Origin: an uncultured Clostridia bacterium | GTDB lineage: Bacteria; Bacillota; Clostridia; Christensenellales; Borkfalkiaceae | Direction of reading: 5' to 3' | NCBI GenBank assembly: GCA_947631195.1 | Contig: CANRKK010000002.1 | Span: 106,290 to 170,289 of the forward strand | Length of the DNA stretch: 64,000 bases | In this document: positions 23,488-32,981 of the stretch, piece after piece | How the letters are laid out: the number at the start of each line of letters is the position of its first letter | Position numbering within the stretch: the first letter of the stretch is position 1 | Notes under the pieces: generated by a model | What the model was told of the DNA's origin: nothing | Databases searched by the model: none | Seen by the model: only the letters and a program-made list of their open reading frames with translations | Translations under genes and position numbers: made by a program

Positions 23488-23555
23488 ATTTTGCTCCTGT
23501 TCAAAAGTTGTAGTTATGCGCGGCCGCTTTAACCCTTTACTTTTTTTCATATATA

Positions 23556-23584
23556 ATTATAAAGCATATATGGCTTTTGTTCAA
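23556..23584 (-). promoter_or_regulatory. Promoter of the protease operon
   Basis: Minus strand TTGAAC (23579-23584), 17-nt spacer, TATAAT (23556-23561). It starts the unit that runs from 23487 down to the terminator at 17157. Confidence 0.8.
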
Positions 23585-23621
23585 TTGCGCTCCGCTTTTG
23601 CCAATACCTAAAACCTTTATA

Positions 23622-23660
23622 CAAAAAGAGGAACCTGTAAAATTTACAAGTTCCTCTTTG
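23622..23660 (-). terminator. Terminator after the SLOG-SLATT gene
   Basis: AAAGAGGAAC/GTTCCTCTTT stem (23625-23634 with 23650-23659), extended by TGTAAA/TTTACA, then TTTTTG on the minus strand. It ends the triad-TIR operon. Confidence 0.9.
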
Positions 23661-23677
23661 CGGAGCGCTTTTCTACC

Positions 23678-25615
23678 TTACACTTCTATTTCCAACTTGT
23701 TTTCGTTGACGTAAGAACACCATATGCCGTTTTCTACTATTTCTTCACGGGCAATTTCCTTTACAAATTTTTCTATCTCTTCCGGGATAAATTTATTATT
23801 ATGAAGTTCCCACCAGCGGACATATGAGTTTGAATAAAGCAAAATCATCTTTTCGTTATCGCTCTTTTTGCGCTCATGCGAACATTTCCCGAGATATGAG
23901 GAAACGAGCAGGGAAATGACGGTTAAGGTTCCGAGTAAAATTGCAAGCCCGTTTCTCCATGGCAGATTGGGAAATATTGTATTGTCCAAAAACGAGGTAT
24001 ATCCCATACTAATACATATATGTGACGCTATTTCCAAGCCGAATATAAGCGCATATAACGCTACAGTTCCAATCAATAGCCCTTTGGATATCCTTTCGTG
24101 CAAAACAGCTTTTTGGGTATTATCTGCGATCTTTTTCTTATGATATCCAAGCTGCCCTTGTATTGCTTGTTTATCCTTTGTTTCTCCGATCCAAGTTTTT
24201 ATAACTTCGGAGCAATCGTATTTTGAAAGATTTTGACTGCTTGTTACGGCTAACGCCTGAATGGCTTTCTCGATCCAGCCGATATCAACCTTTTGAGTCC
24301 AAGAACACAGTTCACACACGTTGGATATTATCGGCATCTCCCCAAGGCACATTGACATATAGAATTGTATTCTCAGCGCCTCGGCAACCGCACGGTATTT
24401 TATGTAATTTTTATGATAGCCTTTTCGTCCTCCGTAAGCGGTGAGCCCTATTATTACGGCAAGAAAAATTGCACAGGGAAAAATCATAAAATGCAGCGAA
24501 GCGTCATCGTATATCAAAAAAGTAAAGGCTACTAATGATGCAAATATCGCAAGCATCATTAAAAACAGATTGTACTTGCTTTGATTTTTATTATAAGAAA
24601 TACTGTCGGCTTTAATATAGTGATATCTTATGTTGCGGCGATAATCGTCAAGCTCATCGACCGCTTTCCATAGTTTGGGCTTCCCGCCGTCAAATTCGAA
24701 TTTTTCGTCGTTATATTCTACTGTTTTGTTGATTATATCAACCAAAAATCCGGGAGGCGTATCCTCGCGAACATAAATCCATACTTTTTCCTTTTCTTTT
24801 TTCTCCTCTTCATCCCTGCGTTTTCTCTTACATTTACACTTCTTCCTGTCTTTATTTTTGGACAGATTTTTACTGTCCTTTACCTCATTGCTTTCAACGT
24901 TCCCGTTCTCTTTATCGATCAATTCGTTTGCACGTCCGATAAAATCATCGTATATCCAATCTTTGATTTTTTCAAACGGAGTATCGGTGTTTCGCCGAGC
25001 CTTAATCCATATCGCGGCAGATTGGTTTAAAGTTGCGGGAGTAAACAGATGGTCTTTATCCAAAAAGCTGTGTTCCAAAGCAAATTTTACAACTTCCACC
25101 GCCCCGCAACCGTATTTTGTTTTAGGCTCTACGCCGTCCCACAACGCAATCAGAATATGCGAATGCTCCGCCATATATATTCCGAGCTGACGATATTCGT
25201 AGCTTGAATCGGAAATATTATCTTCGTTTTGCATCCACTCTTTATCTTTTTCGATATTGGGTGCAATTATAAAGTCCCCAGAATTCTTAACTTTCTTGCA
25301 GTACTCGTCAAACTTTTTGAGTTCTTCGGGATTTTCGAAACTCTTTCTGTATCTTTGCACTTCGCAGGGGAATACGGCATACACGTCTATCCCGAGTTCA
25401 AAGGCAGCCTCGGCGCAGAGGATATCCGCTCCCTCGGCAAATGCGTTCAGCATAACGACGGGCGTATCCTCCCCGCCCTTTACCTTTGACTTGCAGAGGG
25501 CTTGTATCTCTTTAAGGGCGACAATAACCTGCTCTTTTAAGGCAGGCTTGTCCTCCTCCACTATATTTCTGTGCCCCGTTACCCCGACCACTATGGGTAT
25601 TTTTTCCTGAAGCAT
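23678..25615 (-). CDS. SLOG domain plus SLATT-like membrane effector
   Basis: A 645-residue two-part protein. Residues ~5-190 are a SLOG-type ligand-sensing fold: IVVGVTGHRNI at the start, AFAEGADILCAEAAFELG around 58-75, and HSHILIALWDG ... GCGAVEVVKFAL for the second half. A very basic linker (KDRKKCKCKRKRR, ~252-264) follows. Residues ~320-420 carry two adjacent hydrophobic helices with the preceding YRRNIRYHYIKADSIS and following YIKYRAVAEALRIQFYM; this is the layout of SLATT membrane domains. Two more hydrophobic helices lie at ~510-535 and ~550-575. In the literature, SLOG-SLATT pairs are predicted nucleotide-triggered pore-forming conflict effectors. It is the last gene of its operon. 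The assignment of SLATT is by pattern, not by search. Confidence 0.75.
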   Translation of the reverse strand: MLQEKIPIVVGVTGHRNIVEEDKPALKEQVIVALKEIQALCKSKVKGGEDTPVVMLNAFAEGADILCAEAAFELGIDVYAVFPCEVQRYRKSFENPEELKKFDEYCKKVKNSGDFIIAPNIEKDKEWMQNEDNISDSSYEYRQLGIYMAEHSHILIALWDGVEPKTKYGCGAVEVVKFALEHSFLDKDHLFTPATLNQSAAIWIKARRNTDTPFEKIKDWIYDDFIGRANELIDKENGNVESNEVKDSKNLSKNKDRKKCKCKRKRRDEEEKKEKEKVWIYVREDTPPGFLVDIINKTVEYNDEKFEFDGGKPKLWKAVDELDDYRRNIRYHYIKADSISYNKNQSKYNLFLMMLAIFASLVAFTFLIYDDASLHFMIFPCAIFLAVIIGLTAYGGRKGYHKNYIKYRAVAEALRIQFYMSMCLGEMPIISNVCELCSWTQKVDIGWIEKAIQALAVTSSQNLSKYDCSEVIKTWIGETKDKQAIQGQLGYHKKKIADNTQKAVLHERISKGLLIGTVALYALIFGLEIASHICISMGYTSFLDNTIFPNLPWRNGLAILLGTLTVISLLVSSYLGKCSHERKKSDNEKMILLYSNSYVRWWELHNNKFIPEEIEKFVKEIAREEIVENGIWCSYVNENKLEIEV

Positions 25616-25649
25616 TTATATTCTCCTTTTATTGATAAATTAAATTGGT

Positions 25650-27461
25650 TTAAAACTCGCCTTTCTTCAAATCCCCATCCGTGCAGTGAACTGTGTAATT
25701 TGGCGTACACAAGTCCCAATAATCATCTTTATATATTGATCCCCACTGCTTTATTGTGCCTTTATAGAAAATATCTTTGAGGCTTGTGCAACCATAGAAC
25801 GCACCCTTGCCGATAGAAGTTATTCTGTCGGGTATAGTTATACTTTCAAGGCTTGTGCAATGTGAGAACGCACTACTGCCGATAGATGTAACTCTGTCGG
25901 GTATAGTTATACTTTCAAGGCTTGTGCAACCGAAGAACGCATCGTCGCCGATAGAAGTAACACTGTCAGGTATAGTTATGCTTGTAAGACCTGTGCAATC
26001 ACTGAACGCACCCTCGCCGATAGAAATAACGCCGTTGGGAATGGTTATGCTTGTAAGGCTTGTACAATTAAAGAACACACCGCTGCCGATAGAAGTTACG
26101 CCGGTGGGTATTATTATGCTTTCAAGGCTTTCGCAATTTCTAAACGCACTATTCGCAATACCTTTTGTATCTGTTCTCAAATCAACTACGATTAAGGAGG
26201 TATCGCAATCAACAACCCATTTATCGACATATTGCACTCCGCCTTGTGTTTGTATCAATTTCGTGCAACCATCGAACGCATAATCGCCGATAGAAGTTAC
26301 GCCGTCGGATATAATTATGCTTGTTAGATTTTCGCAACGAAAAAATGCACAACTACCAATAGATTTAACGCTGTTAGAAATGATTATACTTTTAAGATTT
26401 GTACAACCCGCAAATGCATTTCTATCTATAGAAGTAATACTTTGTGGAATGGTAACTTCGCCTTTAATGGCTTGCGGTACATAAATAATTTCAGTTCTTT
26501 CTTTATTGTATAATATACCGTCTTGGCTTGAATATTTGTTATTACTGCCATCAACCATAATACATTCAAGACCACTACACCCGTAAAATGCCTCTGCTTC
26601 GATAATTCGAATATTTTTGTGTAAACTTATTTTTTTTAAACTTTTACAATCATAGAAGACGTATTTATATATTCCAGTTAAAATATCCGGCAACTCTATC
26701 TTTTCCAAATTATGACAATTTGCAAAAGCGCATGGCCCTATTCTTGTGGCAGTTCCATGCTGATTTAGTACATAATAATTATCTTCATAATAATCAAAAT
26801 CTTCTTTTTTGATTTCTAACACATTAATATCATTGATTGAAGTTACCATTCTGTCTCCTTTATCAATGTTAAGCAAAGGTTGGCGTTTTAATGAGAGAAT
26901 TTTATCAATTTGCTCTTCTATTTCTTGATTAAACCGCAAAAAAGTTATCTTGCTGTTAAATGTTTCATTTAAAACAGCCGATTTTTCGTCATAGTTTTCA
27001 ATTTCATAGCCTTGCTGTTTTAATAGTTCAAGCATTTGTGCGGCGGCTAAATATTCGCCGATATGTCCCTTTATTTTTTCGCAGGGAAGATTTATGGAAA
27101 GATAGGATTTACCGCTGTTTTTTACGAATTCTATCTCCTTGTGGATAGACTGCGAAAGTACGGCGTTTTCGCTCAAGAAAAATATAACGCCCTTGCAGTT
27201 GAAGTCATAAATATAACGGCGGGCTTCTATTTCCCAATCTCTGCCGGGAGTAAGATTGTGGTCGTACCACAAATTAAGCCGCTTCTCGCCGCTTTGCAGT
27301 CTGTGCAGACTTTCATAGACTAATTTATAATCCTTGTGAGAATAGCTTACAAAGTAGTATTCTTTCTCATAATAAGGCGGAAACCAGTCGTTTTTAACAT
27401 CTTGATAGGTGTTGGTGTTTTTGATTTCTGCGATTTTTTCTTCTATGGTAAGCTCTTTCAT
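25650..27461 (-). CDS. TIR domain with BspA-type leucine-rich repeats
   Basis: A 603-residue protein. The TIR domain spans residues ~34-165: YYFVSYSHKDYKLV is strand A, FFLSENAVLSQS leads to the catalytic glutamate of HKEIEF (E109), the residue used by NAD-cleaving TIRs. From ~residue 235 to the end are about 14 repeats of the LRR_5/BspA type (consensus SLESITIPDRVTSIGSSAF), one interrupted by an insert with YVDKWVVDCDTSLIVVDL. No signal peptide and no NTPase are present. The repeats should sense a partner, and the TIR may then destroy NAD (inference from family knowledge). ATG 27461 follows GGAGG. It is cotranscribed with the SLOG-SLATT gene 34 nt downstream. Confidence 0.88.
   Translation of the reverse strand: MKELTIEEKIAEIKNTNTYQDVKNDWFPPYYEKEYYFVSYSHKDYKLVYESLHRLQSGEKRLNLWYDHNLTPGRDWEIEARRYIYDFNCKGVIFFLSENAVLSQSIHKEIEFVKNSGKSYLSINLPCEKIKGHIGEYLAAAQMLELLKQQGYEIENYDEKSAVLNETFNSKITFLRFNQEIEEQIDKILSLKRQPLLNIDKGDRMVTSINDINVLEIKKEDFDYYEDNYYVLNQHGTATRIGPCAFANCHNLEKIELPDILTGIYKYVFYDCKSLKKISLHKNIRIIEAEAFYGCSGLECIMVDGSNNKYSSQDGILYNKERTEIIYVPQAIKGEVTIPQSITSIDRNAFAGCTNLKSIIISNSVKSIGSCAFFRCENLTSIIISDGVTSIGDYAFDGCTKLIQTQGGVQYVDKWVVDCDTSLIVVDLRTDTKGIANSAFRNCESLESIIIPTGVTSIGSGVFFNCTSLTSITIPNGVISIGEGAFSDCTGLTSITIPDSVTSIGDDAFFGCTSLESITIPDRVTSIGSSAFSHCTSLESITIPDRITSIGKGAFYGCTSLKDIFYKGTIKQWGSIYKDDYWDLCTPNYTVHCTDGDLKKGEF
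25800..26130. repeat. Tandem DNA repeats encoding LRRs of the TIR protein
   Basis: Five consecutive 69-bp units share long identical stretches (for example ttatactttcaaggcttgtg, cgatagaagttac). The protein repeat is thus kept at DNA level, which allows unit gain or loss by recombination. Confidence 0.75.
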
Positions 27462-27523
27462 TTTTGCCTCCGCGCAATAATTATATCATGTTAACGGCCG
27501 CTTCGGTATTTATTTTAATAGAT

Positions 27524-28459
27524 CTATTTAAGTTTTTTATATGCTTCGTCGAGCAATTCCCCGACCTTTAACGCAATGGGGCGCGAAGCGGGATTGCACA
27601 TAAATTCCGCAAACGCCTCCGCTATGAACTCTGCGGGGGATTCGAGAGCGTATTCTGAAAGCCCGCTTTTTATATCGCTTTGGTCAAGGCTCTCGTAATA
27701 ATCCTTAAAATCGGGATCTTTTCTAAACCCACACATATTATCCAGCAAGTGCCCCAACTCGTGATACACGACCGACTCCGGCGTATGACATTCCTTCGGG
27801 TGAAAACCGACCGCCTCGCACCTGCGCAAATTTGAGATTAATTGCAAATATGCATATCCGTCGTAATCGTTATTGTCAAGCAACACGGCGTCAAATAAGC
27901 CAAAGGCGGACATAGCCGTTGCAACATATTCCTCATGTCCGTTTATTAAGGCGGTGAGCATCTTACGGATCAGCCCGCCGAGATTTTTTGCGTTTTCGCT
28001 TGTGCAAATATATTGCAGGTTGAAGCTGTTGAGGGCGTCCTTATCGCCGTTTTCAAGTCTTACAAGAAGTTTCTCCATACCGTGAGGCGTTCCTATAAAA
28101 CACAGCTTGCTGCGGAGCCTCGGGTACTTATAAAGGATTTCAACCACAACTTTAAGTATGCGTTTTACTCCGTACAAGTTGATATCGCCGAATTCGCAGG
28201 CGTCGCAGAGATAATATTTTCGGGCTACCGCTTCAAGTTCGCTATGCGAGCCTGCATTGTCTATATCATAAAGCAATTTCTCCTTTTTGCATCTCACATA
28301 AAAAGAACGGGTAAACCTTGCCTCAAGTAAAGCCGCCTGTTCTTCGTTGAGTTTTAATACAACCTTATCGCCGTCAACGCCGCAAAGGGTGAGACTTAGT
28401 ATCTCACCCTCGTTGCAGTCGTCGTGATTAAAAGAAAGTTCAAACTTTAAGTTTTGCAT
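27524..28459 (-). CDS. Zinc metallopeptidase with HELGH motif
   Basis: A 311-residue protein with a gluzincin-type active site in its last third: VVYHELGHLLDNMCG (HExxH), then about 35 residues later ESPAEFIAEAFAEFM, which supplies the third-ligand glutamate. This arrangement resembles the anthrax-lethal-factor-like or phage-head-associated peptidases. The N-terminal 180 residues are unrecognised; a C-x2-C pair (LCDAC) occurs near residue 85. The start chosen is ATG 28459, which overlaps the end of the PP2C gene by 20 nt; a longer frame to 28510 overlaps further. The tight link to the kinase-phosphatase triad and to the TIR gene suggests it is activated by, or cuts, a component of that system. 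Confidence 0.75.
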   Translation of the reverse strand: MQNLKFELSFNHDDCNEGEILSLTLCGVDGDKVVLKLNEEQAALLEARFTRSFYVRCKKEKLLYDIDNAGSHSELEAVARKYYLCDACEFGDINLYGVKRILKVVVEILYKYPRLRSKLCFIGTPHGMEKLLVRLENGDKDALNSFNLQYICTSENAKNLGGLIRKMLTALINGHEEYVATAMSAFGLFDAVLLDNNDYDGYAYLQLISNLRRCEAVGFHPKECHTPESVVYHELGHLLDNMCGFRKDPDFKDYYESLDQSDIKSGLSEYALESPAEFIAEAFAEFMCNPASRPIALKVGELLDEAYKKLK

Positions 28460-30509
28460 CGTCCACCAAACTCGTATATTCGTTTTCAAGCTCGAGCAGT
28501 TCTTTTTCAAATTCCTTTATCCCGTTGTCGGGATTGTTTTTTAATTGATAATATGTTCTGAACAGGCCCAATTTTGTAGTGTTATATTGCGAATCGATGA
28601 CAGAAGTTTTATCGCACCCGACAGCCAACGCCCGTACGATACAGGGAACGACTGTGGATTTTTCGTCTTTGAACGCTTTAGCCAAACTGTTCCTATCGAT
28701 TTTTGCGTCGGACTCCGCGTTTTTATCCGACAGGTCAAATCCGAATTTTTGAATTGCTTCCGGACTCAAGAGCTTGAACGTAATTTGCTCGTCGCGTTTA
28801 AAATATTCGAATAAGCGTTTCCACTGCCTATCGTAGTTGATTCTGCTCTTATCCGTAACAATCTGCTGCGATTTTTTATTTGCCTGATATGTGCGGCAAC
28901 CCGAATTAAAGTCCCGAATCTCGCAGGCCAACCCCCTGTCGCTTGACGGAAGTTTCCCTATATCCTGAAGTCCCCAGCCGAATTTAAGCGAATTGTCGAT
29001 ACGTCCCCAAACGCATAAAATATCGAGGACGCGTACACGCTCTTTCGCTGCTTCGGTGGGCCAAATATTCCACATACCGTCGAACTGTTTGCGGTATTCG
29101 GTGATTTTTTGTTGGACGCGCTCATGAAATTTTTGCCTGCGAACCGCCGAGTCCTTTTCACGCGCCGCAAAATCGTTGCCGTATTTCAGCTGTAATACCA
29201 AATCGTCGGCCGCTTGCTTAAAGTCTTTGTATGCTTGCCCCAAACTCAGGTCATCGAATTTTAACGAACGGTTTGTCAGTATCTCGGGAACGACAAGCTC
29301 GGGATAGGACAGAACAAATTTATTGAGTCCGGCCAAGGCAAGCTCCCGCTTTTCTTTCCTCGCCGCTTCCGACGCGGCCTTGCAGGCTCTCCGCGCGGCC
29401 TCTGCAACGCCGCGGATTTCCGCCGTAAGAGCAACGTCGTCCGTTCCCCGTTCCATAGCGTCGAGCAACGCCGCAACGATATAATCATAGCGGTCCGCCG
29501 TGCGTGAAACCACATAGTGCGCGGCTTCTTCTTCGGACAGATTCATGACCTCGAGAGCCGGATACATTTCCGCCTGTCTGTGCCTGAGCAGCAAAATCTT
29601 GTCCGTACGGTCTTTCAGAATTCTTTTCATGTCCGCGAAATCCCCGAAGCCAAAGGACACAAAGGCCATCGTGGCGTCGTCGCCGTGAACGCTGTCATAA
29701 AAACCGTGAAGTTTATCTGCAAGTTCCTCTTCCGAATTGCTCCCGGATATAGCAGAGAGCAAAGTATGTTCGACGCCCAAATTGTCTTGAGGGGCAAATG
29801 GATCGAACACCCCGTCGCTCACCGCCATGAGAATACAGGGAGCCTGAATCTGATGCCGCAAATAATTTAAGCGGATTTTTTGATTGTCGGCATAAAACAA
29901 ATTTGTTATAGAGCCCGAATCGTCCTCGTCGTCCACCGAGAGAAGTTTTAAGCCCGAAGGCGTGAGAGCATAGAGGCGCGAATCGCCCGCCCAAACGGTT
30001 TCGGCAATGACGGAATCCTTTTCTTCCGTATAACGTATAAAGGCCAGCGTTGTGGGAAGAAGAAGCTGATTGTCGTATTTGCCTTTTTTCAGGTTAAATA
30101 TTTCAACCGTATCGTGCAGACCTTTACCGATAAATTCCGCAAGTTTTGCTCTTACTTTTTTGTCATCGAGCTTTGCGTCTTTAAACTCACCCTCCGTAAG
30201 CGCATATACGCAGCGGGCGATCACGATTCTCGACGCCCAAAGCGCAGAAGTGTCGTCCTCGCCGTCTATCATGGGAGCTATGAGCTCCCCGATGTACTTT
30301 GAAAGGTCAGAGGAAATTTGCGGCATATCGCCGAACGCGCCCGTCAATATTTCCTTACGCATGTCGGCATACTTCGCGCGGTCGATTTGATGAACGGTTG
30401 AACCCGAGCCGCCCAACCCGTCGGCGGCAACCAAAAGGTTACCGCCGATATAGGGCATAGCGTCCTCATTTTTCAGCGCCGAGTAAAATTTGCAAGATAA
30501 GTTTTTCAT
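28440..30509 (-). CDS. PP2C-like protein phosphatase of a TerY-type triad
   Basis: A 689-residue protein. The first ~290 residues form a PP2C domain: VAADGLGGSG (metal aspartate and the DG motif), later ETVWAGDSRLYAL, ILMAVSDGVFDPF and HGDDATMAFVSF, the usual four metal-site motifs. The remaining ~400 residues are helical and charged (ARRACKAASEAARKEKRE and similar), with a segment DFNSGCRTYQ, and match nothing I know; they may bind partners. ATG 30509 overlaps the kinase stop by 4 nt (ATGA), so kinase and phosphatase are translationally coupled. Together with the vWA gene this makes the TerY-P-like triad known from tellurite/stress-linked loci. PP2C should reverse the kinase. Confidence 0.85.
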   Translation of the reverse strand: MKNLSCKFYSALKNEDAMPYIGGNLLVAADGLGGSGSTVHQIDRAKYADMRKEILTGAFGDMPQISSDLSKYIGELIAPMIDGEDDTSALWASRIVIARCVYALTEGEFKDAKLDDKKVRAKLAEFIGKGLHDTVEIFNLKKGKYDNQLLLPTTLAFIRYTEEKDSVIAETVWAGDSRLYALTPSGLKLLSVDDEDDSGSITNLFYADNQKIRLNYLRHQIQAPCILMAVSDGVFDPFAPQDNLGVEHTLLSAISGSNSEEELADKLHGFYDSVHGDDATMAFVSFGFGDFADMKRILKDRTDKILLLRHRQAEMYPALEVMNLSEEEAAHYVVSRTADRYDYIVAALLDAMERGTDDVALTAEIRGVAEAARRACKAASEAARKEKRELALAGLNKFVLSYPELVVPEILTNRSLKFDDLSLGQAYKDFKQAADDLVLQLKYGNDFAAREKDSAVRRQKFHERVQQKITEYRKQFDGMWNIWPTEAAKERVRVLDILCVWGRIDNSLKFGWGLQDIGKLPSSDRGLACEIRDFNSGCRTYQANKKSQQIVTDKSRINYDRQWKRLFEYFKRDEQITFKLLSPEAIQKFGFDLSDKNAESDAKIDRNSLAKAFKDEKSTVVPCIVRALAVGCDKTSVIDSQYNTTKLGLFRTYYQLKNNPDNGIKEFEKELLELENEYTSLVDDAKLKV

Positions 30510-32077
30510 TTTATGAACCCCATGAGTTTGAGATTGTTTACCGGAACCCTTTCGTTGACCTTATTCTTTCCGTCCACAATCTCATTGTAGACTATCCTAT
30601 AGCGATGTTCTCCGCCGACTTCCATCCGGGAAATACTCTTAACCCCTAAGCGCGCCATATTTTCGTTGCAATATGCCGTGCCGTGTTCGGGCCAGGGCGT
30701 GTCGGCGTCAACCGATACGATTTTCGGGCGGGCGAGCCCTTCGGCGATCAGCCACTCATAACCCTTGTCAAACTCGCGGCCGGACGCAGTTGTTATAAGA
30801 TATCTCTTTCTGAAAGCAAGCTGCACCTTACCTATTTTAGCGTATCCCTTTTTAGCTATAACGTCGGGAGACTCAAACTCAATCATATGCTCGTCCCAAG
30901 GGCTCTCCGTTTCGGCGTCCTTGAATACGGCATAGCCTGCGTTGCAGAGCTCGGTGATTGACATCGTGTGTTCCACGCCGTCTCTCGTAACTACGCGATA
31001 TTTCAGGCTTGCGCTTCCGCCGCCCCCGTTGATACGTTTAAGGGATTTTACGCCCTTACTCTTCAAATCGCCCGCCGATAAAAGTTCGGCAATCGATTTG
31101 TGCGCGTCCCAAAGTTCGCTATCAAACGGTCTGTCGTCGTTTCCTTTATGAAAGGCCTCGGGGACCTCCAGCTTGTCTGCCAGAACGTCCGCCACTTGCT
31201 TCGCCGCGGGCCTGTCCGACGGATCTTTTGCAAACATCCAGTTGATAAGCGACTGCAAAGTTGCCCCGCAGTTATCGCCTATGCGGACATTGAATTTTTT
31301 GTCGATGGTTACGGCCTTGTCCAAGTACACGGCCTCGCCAACCGAACCGTGTTCCAAATCCACCCCGGGGAACGAGCCTGCCCACCACTTATGGAATACA
31401 ACGCCCAGCGAAAAGATGTCCGTAGCCGACGTAATCGTTTCCTTGGGCGCAGCCCCCTCGTCCGAACCGTAGAGTAAAACTTCGGGGCTTTGATATCCGT
31501 CGGAACCGCCTATACTTTCCCATTCGGGTATTGCGTCGGCAGGATACGACGAATCGAAATCGATCAGATACGCTACATATTTCCCGCTCTTGTTTGAAAC
31601 AAGTATATTCTTTCCCTTAATGTCGCCATGAATGACGCCGTGGGCGTGGAGTTTTTCCAGAGCCTCCGAAGCGCTCTTAGCCAATTGAATAAAGGAAGCG
31701 GGCGAAAGTGATGTATAATCGTATGTATCGGATAGTACGTCGGGAACGCAGGGTGTAACGGTAGTAAACATTTTTTCGCTGTCCCAAAAATTTTCTTCCT
31801 CGGCGACTATATGATCCGTAGGCCAGTTGAGGCCCTTCATCAGCACGCGCAACCGCTCTTGCTTCTTTTGCAAAGCGTCCGCCTCCGCCTTATACTTATC
31901 GTACACGGCTTTGGGCTCGTCTTTTGCGGGATACCGTGCGTGCATATTGCGCTTAACAAAATATTTCTTCCCGCCCTTTGTTGCAAGAATATATTCACCG
32001 TTGCCCGTGTTCTGCCACAAGATAGTGGTGCAATTTAAAAAAGCGGGATCTACTTCATAAATTCCATTGTATTTCAT
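30506..32077 (-). CDS. Ser/Thr protein kinase of a TerY-type triad
   Basis: A 523-residue protein. Kinase motifs are in order: the VAIK-like lysine in YFVKRN (K42), catalytic loop HGDIKGKNI (~residue 152), metal motif YLIDFDSS (DFD in place of DFG), activation-segment end SPEV, and the F-helix aspartate in TDIFSLGVVF. The C-terminal ~200 residues contain two similar small modules: RYLITTASGREFDKGYEWL and an earlier YRVVTRDGVEHTMSITELC, each with an aspartate-glycine turn. No membrane helix is present. ATG 32077 follows AGGAG. A 14-bp intercistronic hairpin separates it from the vWA gene upstream. Substrate unknown; candidates are the vWA protein, the PP2C tail or the peptidase. Confidence 0.9.
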   Translation of the reverse strand: MKYNGIYEVDPAFLNCTTILWQNTGNGEYILATKGGKKYFVKRNMHARYPAKDEPKAVYDKYKAEADALQKKQERLRVLMKGLNWPTDHIVAEEENFWDSEKMFTTVTPCVPDVLSDTYDYTSLSPASFIQLAKSASEALEKLHAHGVIHGDIKGKNILVSNKSGKYVAYLIDFDSSYPADAIPEWESIGGSDGYQSPEVLLYGSDEGAAPKETITSATDIFSLGVVFHKWWAGSFPGVDLEHGSVGEAVYLDKAVTIDKKFNVRIGDNCGATLQSLINWMFAKDPSDRPAAKQVADVLADKLEVPEAFHKGNDDRPFDSELWDAHKSIAELLSAGDLKSKGVKSLKRINGGGGSASLKYRVVTRDGVEHTMSITELCNAGYAVFKDAETESPWDEHMIEFESPDVIAKKGYAKIGKVQLAFRKRYLITTASGREFDKGYEWLIAEGLARPKIVSVDADTPWPEHGTAYCNENMARLGVKSISRMEVGGEHRYRIVYNEIVDGKNKVNERVPVNNLKLMGFIK

Positions 32078-32111
32078 AGCTGCTTAATCTCCTATTTATG
32101 AACCCCTTTTT

Positions 32112-32148
32112 GGATGGGCGAACAGACATATGTACTGTTCGCCCATCC
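32112..32148 (-). promoter_or_regulatory. Intercistronic hairpin between vWA and kinase genes
   Basis: Perfect 14-bp stem ggatgggcgaacag / ctgttcgcccatcc with a 9-nt loop. On the minus strand it is followed by AAAAAGGGG rather than T residues, so it looks like an mRNA-processing or stabilising element rather than a terminator. Confidence 0.7.
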
Positions 32149-32159
32149 CTCTGCGAACG

Positions 32160-32858
32160 TTAAACGTTGCTTGCGGAAGCTGCGATAATCTTTATAATGT
32201 CCTTAAAGTCGATATCGCCGAGGCCGTCCGCCATGTTTACGGGCTCAAATACGCTGCGGTTCAACTTGGATTTAAGCTCCTTGTACTTGGTTCCGTCGGG
32301 AGCAAACATAACAAGCCTCTTGTTGCGTTCGCGGAGCTTGAAACCGGGATCCTGCGCCATGCAGGCCCACATCTCTATCAATCCCGCCTCGTCGACCATG
32401 TCTTTAGGGTATCCCGCATCGCCGGCCCTCGCCTTAAGATCCAATGCTTCCGCGTCGGTGAACAGAACAATTACCTGCCTGTCCTTTGCCGCCGTCGTAA
32501 AGTCGGATTTCATAGCATAGTACAAAGCTTCAAGTCCGTTTTCGGGGCCGTCGCCGCCGCCGTTCGCGGTGATGTCCGCAAGGTACTTTTCAAAATCCGC
32601 CGTGTCGGTGGGAAGCTCGAAGAAGGGGCTCTCCACCATTGCTTGTTCTCCGTCATCGTGATAATCACGGAACACGATGACTTTTACGCGCATGGAATCG
32701 ATATCGCTGCCGAGGTCGGTCATTGCGCTGACAAATTCCAAATGGAATCTGCGTGCGTTTGACTTTACGCTCTCAATACAGGGAGCCATGCTGCCCGTTC
32801 CGTCGATGCAGAACACCACGTCGATATTGCGCTTCGTTCCAAAAATGTTGTCCGTCAT
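32160..32858 (-). CDS. vWA-domain protein (TerY-like)
   Basis: A 232-residue single vWA domain. The MIDAS motif is CIDGTGSM (residues ~17-24; D-x-T-G-S variant of DxSxS), with the metal threonine region around GGGDGPENGLEAL and the third aspartate in VLFTDAEAL. This is the size and form of TerY proteins. Such proteins pair with PP2C and a Ser/Thr kinase in a conserved triad described for tellurium-resistance-associated stress systems; the same order occurs here. ATG 32858 follows AGGAGG. It is the first gene of the operon. Confidence 0.9.
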   Translation of the reverse strand: MTDNIFGTKRNIDVVFCIDGTGSMAPCIESVKSNARRFHLEFVSAMTDLGSDIDSMRVKVIVFRDYHDDGEQAMVESPFFELPTDTADFEKYLADITANGGGDGPENGLEALYYAMKSDFTTAAKDRQVIVLFTDAEALDLKARAGDAGYPKDMVDEAGLIEMWACMAQDPGFKLRERNKRLVMFAPDGTKYKELKSKLNRSVFEPVNMADGLGDIDFKDIIKIIAASASNV

Positions 32859-32883
32859 AAAAATTTTTTCCTCCTGGCAAACG

Positions 32884-32943
32884 GTGCGTTTCCCGCACCT
32901 TCTTTATGGCAATATTATACTATATCCTGTCGTTTGCTGTCGA
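32884..32943 (-). promoter_or_regulatory. Promoter and leader hairpin of the triad-TIR operon
   Basis: Minus strand TCGACA (32938-32943), 18-nt spacer, TATAAT (32914-32919), then a leader hairpin GGTGCG/CGCACC (32884-32900). The -35 box is weak. Confidence 0.55.
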
Positions 32944-32981
32944 GAGCGTATCTCTGTATTGGAGATAACATTCCTTATATA

